A stretch of 64,000 bases of DNA from Aegilops tauschii subsp. strangulata (Eukaryota; Streptophyta; Magnoliopsida; Poales; Poaceae), in contig NC_053035.3 of the NCBI RefSeq assembly GCF_002575655.3, forward strand, positions 503,036,601 to 503,100,600, written 5' to 3'. Below the pieces are notes generated by a model. That model did no database searches, was not told the origin of the DNA, and worked only from the letters and a program-made list of their open reading frames with translations. This document shows positions 1 through 12,989 of the stretch, one piece after another; the stretch's first letter is position 1; every line of letters begins with the position of its first letter. The position numbers were made by a program, and so were the translations under genes.

Positions 1-1
1 T

Positions 2-3000
2 GCAATGCTGGCATACAGGGAGTCCATGGAATCTCTTTTCATGTATCATAAGGTGAATATAAGCTTTATGCATGCTTCTCAAGACACATAATGAATATAC
101 TCTGCTTTTTTTTCCTTTTAGTTTCTTCCTTATGTTTGTCACCTACATGGACTGACAGTATCAGTGTAAGCAATAACATAATTTGTTTCTTCCGTCTTGT
201 TTTACCTTACCGGAGTACTGTATGAACCACACCATGGACAGACACATATATTTAAGCAATTATCAAAACAAGACATTTTAGCACTTCCATGGCCCAAATT
301 GCTGCCTGTGGAGGTCTTCTGTTTCCATCACTGTATGAAAAACCCCTCTGAATTTCTTGTTATCTGGTTACATTTAGTTCATGCTTTGAAGTTCTGTACT
401 GCCTGGATGCCAAGAGAAGTTTTCTAGCCGTTTTTATTTTTTAGACATTACCCAGCGCTCCAGAGTTCTTTAATTTTTGTCTGTAGCACTTTATTTGTGG
501 AAATATGTTTAACAGAGTTAATAATTGCAGAAAATTGGCAACACTGGACTTGATTATGAGGCATCTGCATGTGATTCTGCTGCAGGTATTATTTATCAGT
601 ACCTCAAGTTTTTTCCTATCGTATTTGTATGTATCTCATGCTCTTACTAATGCTTTAGCCTTTTATATTTTGTTTCAGGGTGGGCTCAGGATAATGTCTA
701 TGAGGATGAAGGCGAGGCTTCTACTTATTTGTCACGAAAGGGTCACAAGAAGAAACACAGTATGCAGCAGAGGATTAATGGTTCAAGACCATATGAAACT
801 GATGTGTCTTATGATCCGCGCTTGGAAAGCAAGGCAGGAAACCGGCAGTTTGTTTCAAATGGCAAAAGACCTTCATCTTTTGTTGGAATTCCTACAAAGC
901 GCATCCGCACAGCCGCCAGACAACGAGTTGTAAGCCCATTTCCTGCTAGTGCTGGTGGGACTCCCCAAGTCACAAGTAAAACAGATGTTTCAAGTGGAGA
1001 CACAAACTCCTACCAAGATGATCAAAGTCCATTACATGGTGGGTCCTCCGCATGGAAAAATATGGAATATGAATCAACAGGTGATTTTGACAGACATGAT
1101 GGTAGCGAAGCATGGACTAAAGCTAACAAGAAGAAGAAACAAAAGAACCCAGGATACAAGACTGCTCAAAATACAGCCAATTCACGTGCCGCTGCTGTAA
1201 AGGTTAATTCCTTAAGCATGCTCCCCATTTATTATTGCTGCTTGGGATGTTTTATCCGAGTAATATTTTTTTTCTTCTTCTGATGTTTCAGGGACGGATC
1301 TACGATCAGAGATCGCAAGTTAATCAATATGAGCAGGTCCTTTTTTCTCCCAGTTGTTGATATCAGTTGCTGAGATATTCGTTTATTCTTTTTTAGTTTT
1401 AGTTTAGTTTGGTTAGACTCAACACTAAAAAACACTTCCTGTGCAGAAGGATTATCTGAAGAAGAGACCAGAGACCCAACAATTTTATTCAAATGGAACA
1501 ATTGGTACTTCCATGCTCTCTTTATATACATGGCGCACTTGCGGCCTATGTCATACAAGAATTAACTATCTGCTCTTCATGTATTTTGAGAGAAAACTTA
1601 AATAGCTCCTAACATGTGGATGAATGTCATGTTTTTATGTTAAAATAGTTGCAAATGGTGGTCAACATGCTTCTAAGAAGCTTAAAACGATGAAGCAAGG
1701 GATATATATTAAACAAGAACCTTCTCAAGTTCCATCACAGATGAGCAATATGGCGCCTGCTAATAAAATTATAAAGATCATCACTAACAAGGACCGTGGG
1801 AGAAAAGTGAAAGCGCTAAAGGTATATCATCTCTCTACATTACAGTCACATTCCTTTCTCTTTGTTTGCGTATACACTATATGGTCACCGTCGATGAAAC
1901 CTTGTCATTTATGATGGAAGGGAGGTTTGACTGGTTGTGCTTCCATTTATTTTTCTTTATATACCCTACTCTGCTGGAGTCGTGCAAGAATAAGGTTTCA
2001 TTTGATATGCTTGGCAGTCCTTTTGCTACCAGCAGTAGAGAAACATGCTACTCGTAGATATGTTACTGACTAGTCAGGATAGGTCCAGCTCAGGTTAGAT
2101 AAGCAAGCTGTATTAAGCTGTAGTTGTTTCAGTTGTGTCGTAGAATAACAAGATATAAATTAGAAAACTTCATTGAGATATATTGATTGGTAGATGAAAT
2201 ACTTTAGTTTGTTGGACATTCTTGTGGTCTATATATTTAGGACGAGATGATAGTTGAAAGTCTCTTGTGATTAAGCATCATAGTGTATGGGTAGCACATC
2301 CTGCACACGGTTAATTTTCTATGTTGCTTACTGAAATGTTGTATGCTTTTGGCAGATGTCATCTGGTGGTGGATGGTCAAACTTCGAGGATCAGGTTCTT
2401 GTTTGTTTGAATTAGTAACTTTTCCTCTTTCCACTTCAGTTTGTGGTAATGACCCAAATATCTTAAATATTGCAGGCTCTTGTTGTCCTTGTCCATGACT
2501 TGGGTCAAAATTGGGAATTAGTAAGCGATGCAATCAATAACATTGTGCAGTTCAAGGTAGTTTCATGACTGGGATAAAACCTTTTTCTATGTCGTATATT
2601 TTTAATCATATTGTTCAAACATGTAGTATGAACTTTGATTTCTTTCCATTCCCTGGTTTCTGAGTATTTTTATTGGTTGGTACCATTCAAAGCAAGTTAG
2701 GCTTATTGTCACTCTTTGCAGTAACTGTATCTTTTCTTTACTCTAAAGATTATATTCTGTGGTCTTAAATTTTATCATAATAATTTGAGACACTGTTGTT
2801 CTTCCATAAATATATTTTCTGAGCTCCCTTTTTTTATGTAAGCAGTAGTAAAATTTATGAGTTCAATTGTATCCTATTTATGCAGTCTATACATAGACAA
2901 CCTAAAGAATGCAAAGAGCGTCATAGGGTTCTTGTGGATAAAAGTTCTGGTGATGGTGCTGACAGTGCAGAAGACTCTGGTTCATCTCAACAGTATCATT

Positions 3001-6000
3001 TCACCATACCTGGCATTCCACAGGCATGTTAATAATTTCTTTTAATAGCATTTACTGCTTGACAGGGAGCACATATATAGAGTACACAGATATGCTGTTA
3101 AACCTTCAATGTTCTCTCTTTGATACTTACCTTTTCAATCTATGGGCTATGGTAAATATTCTTCTTTTTGAGGAAGCACAACAGACTTCAATTATCTAAC
3201 ATTGATCTTCTTATGCCCATCAGGGTAGTGCCAGGCAGTTGTTCCAGCGACTTCAAGGACCATTTGAGGAAGAGAATCTGAAGTCACATTTTGAAAAAAT
3301 TATGCTCCTCATGCCAAAAGTGCTATCCAGGCGTAGACAGGTTCGCCTTCTATCTTTCTTCAAGGCCTCATACTTCAGCGGTATAATGTAACTATCTTTG
3401 TAACTTTTAAGTTATATTTATAGTGGAGGTCGAGTAAATCTTGGTATTTCTTGTTCTTTGTGAAGTCGGGTAGTTATTGCGTCATATTGTATTAGTTTTA
3501 GAATCATGCTTGTCTTTGTTTTACGTGCATAACAACAGCTATAATATGACACGTTAGTGGACTTTCTCGGCGCACTAGTATTTTTAACAATAGTTAGAAT
3601 AATCTTTATGTTCTGTGAAATACAATTCACGTACCTTTGTTTTGCTGCTCTTACGTATACTGGTATTTTTCAGTGTTGCTTATCTTCATGCTTTTCTTGT
3701 GCCTTAGGTTAATAGCCGGGAGCTGAAGCCGATCGTGCTACCACATAGTTCTCATGTTGTTGCACTTACACAAGCATGCCCGAACAACTTATCTGGGGGC
3801 ATTTTGATGTATGTGATTGTTGCTTTGAACTCTTCTTTGGATCTCACTTCCAGGAAATTGCCAAGATTTTTTCTTTCTTATATGCTATTTAATTTCTGTC
3901 ATTTATCTTTGTGGTCTTGTCTATCTGTTACAGGCCACTTGATCTGTGTGATGTAAATCTGAGCCTCGATGCAGTCACACCTGGCAGTGGAAACCAGATT
4001 TCTCATGCAAACGGGATGACACTGTCGAATCAACATGGTTCTGCTGGTCCTACTACCACTCCTCCTACTCCCAATCCAAATTCGAGGTTACCAGGGTCTC
4101 CTGGTATGGTTCTGGGCAGCAACTTTTCGCCACCTTCAACACTGAGTGCTCCTTCTAGGTAAATGTTTCAAGTATCCTTCCTAGTAATTGCAGATATTAT
4201 ATGGAGTGCACGATAAATTTAATTTACAATGTTTTTTCTTGTTTCATGCAATTTCTGCTACAGGGATCCTCAGAAATATGGTGTTCCTAGACCAGCCTCT
4301 ATACAGGGTGATGAGCAACAGAAGATTCAGTATAATCAAATGCTCAGTGGTAGAAATCTTCAGCAACCTGGAGCTGTTCCTGCAACAAGTCCTGGTGCTC
4401 GTATGATGCCTGGTGCTCATGGTGTTGGAATGATGACAGGGGTAAATCGAGGTATGCCTGCAGTCAGGGCAGGCTTTCCAAGAGCTGGTTCCCCAGGAAT
4501 GCTGAATATGGCATCGACAGGAAACATGCCACTCAAAAGTGTGCAAGGAGTGCCAAATGCCATGTCTCCCGCTGGAAATTCTATGATGAGGCCACGCGAT
4601 CCTATGCAGATGCTTCGTGTGAGTTTCCTTTTCTCTTTCATATTATTGAAACATCTAAATTGTTTACTTTCATGCATAAACAATTGCCTAAAAGCGCTTG
4701 TTTTTTATCTGTGGTAAAAAAATTCCATCCTTCAAGCTGTTTATGTCTTCAGATTCACGAGTGTTGCTTGCTGTTTGTTCTTGCAGAAGCTTTCGTTTAC
4801 AAAACTTTGTAAACAAAGGACAGTCCTGCCATTTTTAAAAGTTTTCTGTGGAACATAGTAGCTATTTGTTGTAACCAACATAATTAATTATGTGACAAGT
4901 CTCTACATGTTTGAAACCTGCATAGTCTCTGCTATGTCAAGGTCATGTTTATTGCTACGTTTTGAGTTACTAGTTGCCTGCTTAGAAAATATTCCCTTGG
5001 TTAAGTAAATGAAAGTACCTTTTTTTATGAAATATTTGCTCGTATCATTTTCAGACACCTATTTGAAACACTTGTATGTCTTAGTGGTAGGACTGCCCTT
5101 TGTTTACACTGCATGACTGTCAACTACTAAAACAAGGTTTATTTACTAGTCATGCAACTTTGACATTAGATGGTAATAATAAGGTAACTGTTGTCCAATA
5201 TTCACTAAACGAACTATGAAGCTTAAACTAGGAGTACTAAACTTGTCAGTTGTGAAATATTAACGTGATTCAGAGTGCTGATGGGATACTTCCTTTCTTT
5301 CAGCCTGGTCAGCAGCATATGGCGAGGCCGGAACACCACATGCAGGTTTCACAGGGAAATAGTCAAGCTGCCCATTTCAGCAGCATGAATCCATCATTCT
5401 CCAAGGCTGCAGCTCCTTCACCTCTTCAGCAAACCCAAAGGCCACATCAGATGTCACAACCACTGAACATGTTGGGTAACCCGCATCTTTCTCAGACCCA
5501 AGGAACCAGCCATCCAAGCCCACAGCAGCAGCCATATTCTACTATGCCTATGCAGCTGGCTAAGGAAAGGCAATTTCAACACCGTTTGGTGTCTCAGCAG
5601 CACAACAGCCTTCCTGTAGCAGGCGTGGTACCTGGTGTGCAGAACGGACCGCAGATTCAGCAGCAGAACCATGCATCTCCGGTCACTTCAACCCCTTCTT
5701 CGCAACCACTGCATCAGAAGCAGCAGTCTGCACAAAGCCCAACAGATAGCTCTGCACTTGCCAATCGACCTGCCAATGCTACAGAACCTAAGCAGAAGAA
5801 ACAGCAGGGTCAACAGCAGCCTAGGCAGAATCAACAACAGAGGAACCAAGCTAGTCAACAAGCTAAGCTTATGAAGAGTCTAGGACGAGGAAACAGCACG
5901 GTGACACCTCAGACTCCTGCAGCCGACGCAACTCCACCCAGTGCTGTTCCTACAGCTTCCAAGAAACAAGTTCCTGACAGAAATCTGATGCAACATGGGC

Positions 6001-6812
6001 AAGGGTCCTCCGCCGGTAATAAAGCGTCAACAGCAGTTACACCTCAGCCTGGGAATCAACATAAGCTATATGCCTCAGTGCAGCAGCCTCCAAATATCGG
6101 TAACCAAGGCTTGGTGCAGGGTCCTCCTAGTCACACCGTCTTCGGTGCACAACCGCCCCCACTCCATTCCAGGTACCCGGTGACCACGCAGCAGCGGCCG
6201 ATGAATCCAGCACAGAACAACATTCAGAGAATGATGATGCAACAAAGCCTCCAAATGAAGCCCGACTCTAGGATGGACGCACAGATGGACCAAGTCCAGC
6301 ACAGTCAGGCGATTCCAGCTACACCTACATCTCACAGTTCAGAGGCAGGCAGCCCTGGGCTTTCAGCGCATGACCCAGCTGCAGTCACATCGACATCTAA
6401 GCCGCTCAACTCCCCAAAGGACAATTTTGCCGGGAACGAAACTTCAGTGCCGCCGTCGTCTAGCCAAGGCATGCTGCAGAGGCAGATTTCAGGTGGAACA
6501 TCATCCAGCCAAGGCATGCTGCAGAGGCAGATTTCAGGTGGAACATCATCCAGCCAAGGCATGCTGCAGAGGCAGATTTCAGGTGGATCATCATCCAGCC
6601 AAGGCATGCTGCAGAGGCAGATTTCAGGCGGGTTGCTGCCTGTGCATGGACAAGAGGTGGGTGGCTCGTGGCACCACCAGCAGCTGTCTAGGCCGCACCA
6701 TCAGCAGCTCCAGCAGAGACCAGTTGGTCCAGGCAGCATGTATGCTCCCCCAAACCCAGGGTCAGGTGCTGCGGGCAGCATGTATGCTCCCCCAAATCCA
6801 GGGCCGGGCTGA
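2..6812 (+). CDS. EAF1: EAF1-like chromatin protein (NuA4 histone acetyltransferase scaffold), 5' partial
   Basis: Exons read as 2-52, 531-585, 679-1202, 1292-1336, 1447-1504, 1649-1821, 2356-2394, 2476-2556, 2886-3023, 3224-3340, 3708-3808, 3934-4158, 4264-4618 and 5304-6812. All phases agree and give 1156 residues; the 5' part (in this family the HSA domain) lies outside the window. The join 52 to 531 keeps frame, but a missed exon there is possible. A KRIRTAARQRV motif is encoded near 895-930. A SANT/Myb domain (WSNFEDQALVVLVHDLGQNW ... RQPKECKERH) spans about residues 305-365 and is split over three exons. The last exon encodes a Gln/Pro/Ser-rich tail ending in PNPGPG. This matches plant EAF1A/B, which scaffold NuA4 acetylation of histones H4 and H2A.Z in the nucleus. 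Family assignment is from known motifs; exon edges are inferred from splice signals. Confidence 0.88.
3024..3223 (+). other. GC-AG intron in EAF1
   Basis: The exon ends at ..CCACAG followed by GCATGT, and the next exon starts after CATCAG. Joining 3023 to 3224 gives IPQ-GSARQ in frame. The nearest GT donor, a few bases downstream, runs into a stop after splicing. The donor is therefore the non-canonical GC type. Confidence 0.75.
6456..6635 (+). repeat. 45-bp coding minisatellite, four copies, in EAF1 last exon
   Basis: Four nearly identical 45-bp units each encode SSSQGMLQRQISGG plus one variable residue (T, T, S, L). The units remain in frame with EAF1. A second small duplication follows at about 6733-6810, encoding GSMYAPPNPG twice. 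Such in-frame Gln/Ser/Gly repeats expand by replication slippage and lie in the disordered tail. Confidence 0.9.
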
Positions 6813-7370
6813 CGGAATCTCGACACCGGCTGGTCGTATGCATGGAGCATCCCTTGTCTCTGAAATCCAAAGTTACTGTACAGGTACGCGCTTCCATCCC
6901 TACCAACTCGCCGGCATAGGTTCTGCATATTATCTCGCAACCTGATGTTTTGACGTTTCGTGTGTTTGTCAGGTGTCGGACCAATGTATGGGATGGAAGC
7001 CGCCGCTGACAGTGGTCCTGAACAAACCGACTTTTGCTGTTTTGTTGTTAGGTGGTAGATAAGAAGATGATTTGGCAATGCATTGCCACCCCTCCTTTTT
7101 GAGGTTGGTCGGCTGCAGTCAGTCTAGATAAGCGAGATAGTTTGATATGATGATGGTAGCTGGTGGAGGAGGAAGGAGGAGGTGCTTGTTGCGTGCGACA
7201 GCTAACTTGTGTTTTGTTTTCCGTGTCTCTGTCGGATGGATGATAGCCGGAAGGCTGTACATGCTGCTGCTTCTTGGTTGGTGGTAGAGTCAGTGTCTCT
7301 GAGTAGTGACTGTATAAACTTGTTGTCGTTTTAACTTATAACAGTGGTACAACAAGGAAGTTGATTATAT
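6813..7370 (+). other. EAF1 3' UTR with a likely intron
   Basis: After the TGA at 6810-6812 the sequence is non-coding. A good donor (CAG/GTACGC at 6884) and acceptor (TTGTCAG ending at 6972) suggest an intron of about 89 bp in the 3' UTR. No single poly(A) signal stands out, so the transcript end near 7350 is a guess. An intron after a stop codon can influence nonsense-mediated decay, although this one starts only about 70 bp downstream of the stop. Confidence 0.45.
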
Positions 7371-7732
7371 GTCAACATAAAGTTGAAAGAGTGCCCCGTT
7401 TGCATTGGATCCATCCATCTATCGTTCAGCAGTGCTACTGTAATCTACTTGTACCTCACCCGTCCCGGCAAACGGCTGAGCTCAGCGGCTGGCTGTTCCA
7501 TGCACTACTATTTTCCACTACAGATATGCCATCCAGTTGAGTCTAGATGCTCAGCCAGCGGTGAAGATGAACCGAATGAAAGCGATATCTGTACAGTACG
7601 GGGAGCTGGATAGCTTGGCAGATGCGCAGCGGTGAAAGTCCCAAATCAAGGAAAGGAAAGCGATATCTAGTCTCATCCCCGAACCCCCACCAAGTTCCAC
7701 ATCCACCATCTCTCTGATTGTTTCTTGTCGCC

Positions 7733-8408
7733 ATGGCCGCCCACGGCAAGCCCAAGCCCAAGCCGCCCGGTGCCCCCTTGCCACCTCCGCCGCCTCCACC
7801 GCCGCCGACGGCGGCAGAGGCGAAGAAGGGCTTCATGCGCCGGATGTTCCCCTTCCTCCTCGCCGTCAACGCCTTCGTCGGCGGTCAGCACTCCATCCCG
7901 ATCTCACTCCCCTCCTGTACTGCTACTCCGCGTGCGTCAGTGCCACTGGATTCGATCCTCTTCTCTGGAGTGGATGGGATCCAAGACGCCGGCCATGGCG
8001 GCCTCCCACTGTTGCAATCCATCCATTTCCCCCATGGGGTTTGCTTCTTTCTTTGGTTTGTTATTAATCCCTCTTCACCATCTCACATCCCCTGCTTGGC
8101 AACCTGCAGCCTACATGCTCGTCAGGACCTACTACAAGGATTCCCCGGCCAAGACCGCCGACTCTGCCGCTGCCACTGCAACGGCGTCGACCCCGTCTGC
8201 CACCGCCGAGTCCCCTGAGCCGCCGGTGGCAACGCCTGCCAAGGTGCTGCCGCCGATCCCCGAGGACGAGCAGCGCCGGGTCTACAAGTGGATGCTGGAG
8301 GAGAAGCGCAAGGTGAAGCCACGCGACGCCGCCGAGAAGAAGAGGCTCGACGACGACAAGGCCCTGCTCAAGCAGATCATCCGCGCCGACACCCTCCCGG
8401 TGCTCTGA
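7733..8408 (+). CDS. small plant membrane protein, function unknown
   Basis: Two exons, 7733-7883 and 8110-8408 (GT-AG intron), encode 149 residues. The start ATG sits in a good plant context (GCCATGGCC). The protein has a Pro-rich N-terminus (nine consecutive prolines near residue 18) and one hydrophobic stretch spanning the splice (MFPFLLAVNAFVGAYMLV, about residues 37-54). An Ala/Ser/Thr/Pro linker follows, then a charged C-terminus (PPIPEDEQRRVYKWMLEEKR, about residues 98-117). That C-terminal block looks conserved in plant proteins of unknown function. I do not assign a role. A single-pass organelle or endomembrane protein is plausible. Its 3' flank is duplicated at about 11.9 kb. Confidence 0.8.
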
Positions 8409-9190
8409 GACCGGATGAATGGCTGAAGCTCACCACCAGATTGATCGATGTTGCTGTTTGCGTCTGTCATTGCTTTGCCTCATGTCTCTTCTCTGCTAAA
8501 GAGAATGGTTTGGTTGGACTCTTTAGTTAGTTGATTGTGTCGTGTGGTACTGTTATTATTATCATCTTATAAGTTAGTTCGACGCGGAGATGCCCATCTC
8601 GAGCTGCTTTATTTATGTGGATTTCTTGCTTGTGTTGCTCTATGCTTCTTCAAGATAAGGATTTGGTTCGTCTCGAACAAGATATTCAACTGACTGATTC
8701 ATGTGTCACAAGTTTTTGTTTTCTGTGGTTGTGGATGCAAACTGATTCTTTGCAGCGAGCTTGCGGTGTTTCCTGTGGGTTTACCCTTCCTTTACTTTTC
8801 TCTCTTCTGTCTTCTTACATTGATGCCTCGGCCCAGCCTATATATTTCCTTGCCAGCAAAATTAAAATACAATGCACTCCTGCTGAAACTTTCAGTACAA
8901 AAACTAAGAAACTGCAGCTGGCCCGGGGCACAATTTCGTCCATTCAGTTAAATACTTGCAGCCCGGTGTAAGTGTCAGTGTCTATACGAGTGTGAATGTA
9001 GTAGGTCTGTGATAGCAACATCAGGAGCCAAAATTCAGCTCCTCCAGTGGCCCCAGGAGGCCTGGCTGGTGGTTACAGATAGCCACACATCCAAGCTGCC
9101 CTGAATAACATCCACTAGCTCGGCTGCTGCTCCTCCTTCCCCATTCTCCAATATCAGAATTGGAGGGCTTCTGGTGCAGCGCCGCGCTCA

Positions 9191-11589
9191 ATGCCGGGCA
9201 GCATCCGAATCTCAGGCAAGTCATCCCCCCCCCCCCCCCCCCCCCTCTCTTCTGATTTGCAATATTTTTATCCAAAACTTCAATATGAATCGAATAACAT
9301 ACTGTTGTTCTGGAGGCGAGAACTGACGGTGTTCGTTTTTTGATTTTGCTGTGCAGACATTCGACCACCGGTCACAGCTCCACTCTTCTTGCAAGGTTTG
9401 TTGGTGTCTTCTGATTTCACTCTACTTTTCCCGTTACATCGGTTGCTGTTTGCTAATGTCGTATCATTTTGGATGCAGTTAATGTAGGGAAAAAAGAGTA
9501 CATCGGAGACATAGGGCAAGATGGATTCTCCCTGTAATCCCATTCCCGTACCACCTTTCACTTGTTTTTACTTGCGTTTTACCTTTCTAATTCCACAAAA
9601 TGCGCATCGAGAATGTATCTCACACCCAGATGATATATGTGCAGTCCTGTTACATCGATTCGTGATAGCATGGTGATGACGCTGTACAATGCAGACAAGG
9701 AATTGGTATCCAAAACAGGTTTATTTGTTGTTGGTTCATTAAGCCTTTCTTCTGTTTATCATCTGCACACCTGTCAGTTAACATGCCTCACTATTTTCTG
9801 TAAATCATCACAGAGGTGAAGACAAAGTTGATTGTTGAGTTGGGAACAATGGATGTTATTTTTACTCTTGATAGTGGAGGGACAATTATTCTCCAGTTGC
9901 AGTTTTTTCTCAGTGATGAAGATCGCAAGCGCATCCAAGAGATGGTGAGATGCTTCTTTTATGATTTATGCTATTTCCATGAAAGCTTGAAAAAATATTT
10001 TTCTTGAAAGGTTCAGTTTAAGTTAAAGTATACAGTATATGTGTTTTTACTGTTTCTTTTTATTCAGAGGAACTCTGTGATGAAAAGAAAGCAGCAAGAG
10101 CTACTTGGGAATGGCGATGAATTTTATTTCCAAGGTAATTTGGTATAAATTACAATTTTTTTTAAAACGCACATTTGGAATTCCATGGAACAAATTGAGC
10201 ATTAGGTGTGTGTGTGTGTGTGCTCCCTGAATGAAAGGTTCAGAAAATTAGTCACCAGTTAAAATGCAGTTGATACGAACACCCTGCAAGAGTTCTGTTT
10301 CTTACAAATGGCTTTCAAATTTTATCAGAAGATAGCCCACTGCCTAAAGGGCATGCAGAAGATATCCCCGGCATCCCAAGCAAAGATGACCAATTGACGC
10401 TTCAGAAGAGCATGTCGTTGGATGATCTGAAAAATAGGGTCTTCTTCTCCGAAACAAGTGTAGATTCTGACATGGTGGCTTCTAAGGACATACCACTGCA
10501 AATTGGTGGCAATACTTCGATGCTCGAAGGTCCCATCGACATCGATTCCGAGAAAGGACAGGGTAAACCAAAGAGTAGATCAAGCAGCGTGGTGAAGAAG
10601 ATGATAAGTGCCTTCGAAAGCAGCTCCCCACAGGTTCAGAATCCATCCCTATACAGAGAAACGATCGCCTTGTTGCTTAAATTCTTTTGTCACACACTGA
10701 AGAAAGTGCAGATAATATTACACCGACTTCTCAAGTTTGCCTGGCCTGCAGGGTCTGCCTTTGGTGCCAAGGATCAGATCAGAGAGCTCGTTGGAAGAGA
10801 TGCCGTCGGTTTCTTCTTCAGAGACTTCCACCAACCCTTCACGCAAGCCTCCTACTCCCGGTGCATCAGTGGACGCTCCAGGCCGCACCCAGACAGGGCC
10901 CGGGCCAGGGAAGCAAGCCATGATCATCGGCAACAAGAAACCGAGCACATCTTTTGGAAAGACCGGCCCGTTAAACACACAAGAAAGCCGAAGACGGAGC
11001 TCCAGGCAGAGCGCAGGAGCGAGCGACATGATTCGCTCGGAGAAGCGGTCAGCGGAAAAGCGCCGGCGTCGCTCCATCTGCACCTACTCATCGGAGCAGC
11101 AGGTGAACCCTTGTGGTGCGACGTCTGTCGTCGCGTGGATCAACCATCCGCACGTCTGCATCACCACTGCGAGCAGGCAGCTGAAAGACATTGTTGACGT
11201 CGAGCACCTGAATTCCATGGAGAACTTAGGGCAGGTATGATGAAAACTAAACTGGCGTGATGCTAGCTGTATGCATGATGTTGGTGCTTTACTGCTTGTA
11301 GCTTCTCCTTGCTACTTGATCCGTCCTGATATGCACCGTCATGAACTTGTGGAGCAGGGCGCAGGTGACGGCGCGGCGCGGCGGTCTGATGGTTTCCCGG
11401 TGCTGAATGGGTGGTTGATTAACCAGGTAAGTATGTACTTACTGCATCGATATCTCCTCTCGCCGTCGCCAAGGCTTGTTTATTGAGAGTCTACCAGTGA
11501 TATAACCTGGTAATGAAATGGCAATGCAGGGTGTGCGTGGTGTGATAGTGATCATAGCCTGCGGAGCTGTGTTTTTCAACAACAGGTGA
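9191..11589 (+). CDS. copy A: tail-hydrophobic Ser/Arg-rich plant protein, function unknown
   Basis: Ten exons: 9191-9215, 9357-9395, 9479-9533, 9645-9718, 9814-9944, 10068-10134, 10329-10633, 10752-11234, 11358-11426 and 11530-11589. Phases close throughout and give 435 residues. The N-terminal 110 residues look beta-rich (GKKEYIGDIGQDGFSL, VIFTLDSGGTIILQLQF) and could be a C2-like fold. The middle is Ser/Arg/Lys-rich and probably disordered. A conserved block HVCITTASRQLKDIVDVEHL follows, then FPVLNGWLINQ and a hydrophobic C-terminus GVRGVIVIIACGAVFFNN that could be a tail anchor. Intron 1 uses a GC donor. A paralogue (copy B) lies 6 kb downstream on the same strand. I do not recognise a named family. 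Confidence 0.78.
9225..9245 (+). repeat. poly-C tract (21 bp) in copy A intron 1
   Basis: An uninterrupted run of 21 C lies ten bases after the GC splice donor of copy A. It is absent from the same intron of copy B (15479-15652), so it arose after the duplication or is an assembly artefact. Confidence 0.9.
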
Positions 11590-11595
11590 AGAAGA

Positions 11596-11625
11596 ACGCT
11601 CTTATATTTCTTTACGGAGGGAGTA
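11596..11625. mobile_element. Stowaway-type MITE end fragment
   Basis: The right end of a Triticeae MITE (ACGGAGGGAGTA terminus preceded by ACGCTCTTATAT) lies just after the copy A stop codon. The rest of the element is missing. A matching left end lies at 12288-12328. Confidence 0.65.
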
Positions 11626-11934
11626 ACTAATATCAGAAGCTGCGACCGATGAGGCATTGAGATGCAGTGCAATTTGTTTGTGTTGACGACTTGCTGTTGC
11701 TTCATACTCCACCATGATGACTCGCAGTTCATGTCAGAAGTTGCGATGGGATGAGTGCGGAGTAAATATGTAAATCATACTGGGATGAAGATGAACTGTC
11801 AGGTTCTAGCGCGGCCTTCTGCCACCGCGTCCCTTTGGCCGTACGCCATGCTTTGGGATGTCTGCCCGGTGTTTGGACTTTGTGGTCAGGCCGGATGGTC
11901 CCGAGTCGCCTCGGTTGGTGCAAAAGACGGGGAG

Positions 11935-12960
11935 CTCTGAAATGAGGGAGGCTCACCACTAGACTGGACTGCTGTAGAATAATGAAGTTGTCACTGCCTG
12001 ATTGTTGGTTTGGTTCCTCTCTGCTAAGAGAAAGGCTTGATTGGACTCTTTAGTTAGTTGATTGTGTCGTACGTGTGCTACTGTTATTATGCTCTTATAA
12101 GTTAGTGCGATGCCGAGAGGCCTATCTCGAGCAGTTTTATTTATGTGGACTTCTTGCTTGTGTTGCTCTATGCTTCTTCAACATAAGGATTTGGTTTGTC
12201 TCAAACAAGATGGTCAACTGATTCATTGATTCATTCATTCATGTGTTACAAGTCTTTTGTTGTTGTCTCTGGATGCAAACTACTAAGTACTCCCTCCGTC
12301 CCATAATATAAGAGCGTTTTTGACACTAGTAGTTCTCTGAAGCTTGAGTTGTTTCCTGTGGGGTTCATATGATTCAACATCACACATTTTTTTCCTTTAG
12401 TTTTCTCTGTTCAGTGTTCTTACAGTGATGTGCCAGCCCAGCCTATCTATTCCCATGTCACCAAAATTTTAAGTCCAATGCAGCATTGCTGAAACTTTCA
12501 GTACACAAAAGAGAGACAGAGAGAGTTACTGAAATATTTTCATTCATTCAGTTAAAACCCTGCAGTCCGGTCCGGTGTAAGTGTCATTGTGAGGGTGAAT
12601 GCAGGCCTGTGATGGCAACAGCAGGAGCCAAAATTGAGCTCCTTGCTAGTGGCCACACATCCAAGCTGCTTGAATAACACCCACTAGCTTAGCTGCTGTT
12701 CCTTCTCCATGCTCTAAGATCAGAACTGGAGGGCTTCAGTGCACCGCCGAGCAGGCACTCAATGGATGCCAGGCAGCATCCGAGTCGCAGGCGAGTCATC
12801 CCTCTCTCATGATTGATTTATACTACTTTCTTGCATAAATTTAGAACAAGATATCAGTTCTACTTGAAGCAACAACTGATGGTGTTCGCCTTTTGCTTTT
12901 GCTACGCAGACATTCAACCACCGGTAACCACTCCACAACTCTTGCAAGGTTGGCATTCTG
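11935..12960 (+). pseudogene. duplicated block: 3' flank of the small membrane gene plus copy A exons 1-2
   Basis: This block repeats about 8400-9400 with point changes and small indels. Shared runs include TGGACTCTTTAGTTAGTTGA, the TTTATTTATGTGGA region and the sequence upstream of copy A. It carries an exon-1-like ATGCCAGGCAGCATCCGAGT (12767-12786) followed by a GC-type donor, and an exon-2-like piece (about 12911-12949, DIQPPVTTPQLLQ). Later exons are absent, because the block joins EAF1-derived sequence near 12,990. It is a partial, non-functional third copy of the A/B gene head. Confidence 0.75.
12288..12328. mobile_element. Stowaway-type MITE left-end fragment
   Basis: TACTCCCTCCGTCCCATAAT followed by an AAGAGCGTTTTTGACACTA tail is a typical Triticeae MITE left end. 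It is inserted in the duplicated block and absent at the matching place near 8740. No right end follows. Confidence 0.7.
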
Positions 12961-12989
12961 TGATTTTACCGCATTTTGCTTTTTCTTCA

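Noticed and set aside
505..933. Open frame overlapping EAF1 exons
   Set aside because: It reads through an intron in a different frame from the conserved EAF1 text; the GWAQDNVYEDEG frame is the real one.
6332..6607. Antisense frame with repeated MPWLDD units
   Set aside because: It is the mirror of the EAF1 45-bp repeat and has no other support.
7543..7869. Antisense Gly-rich frame near the small membrane gene
   Set aside because: Shadow of the Pro-rich first exon; no motif or splice support.
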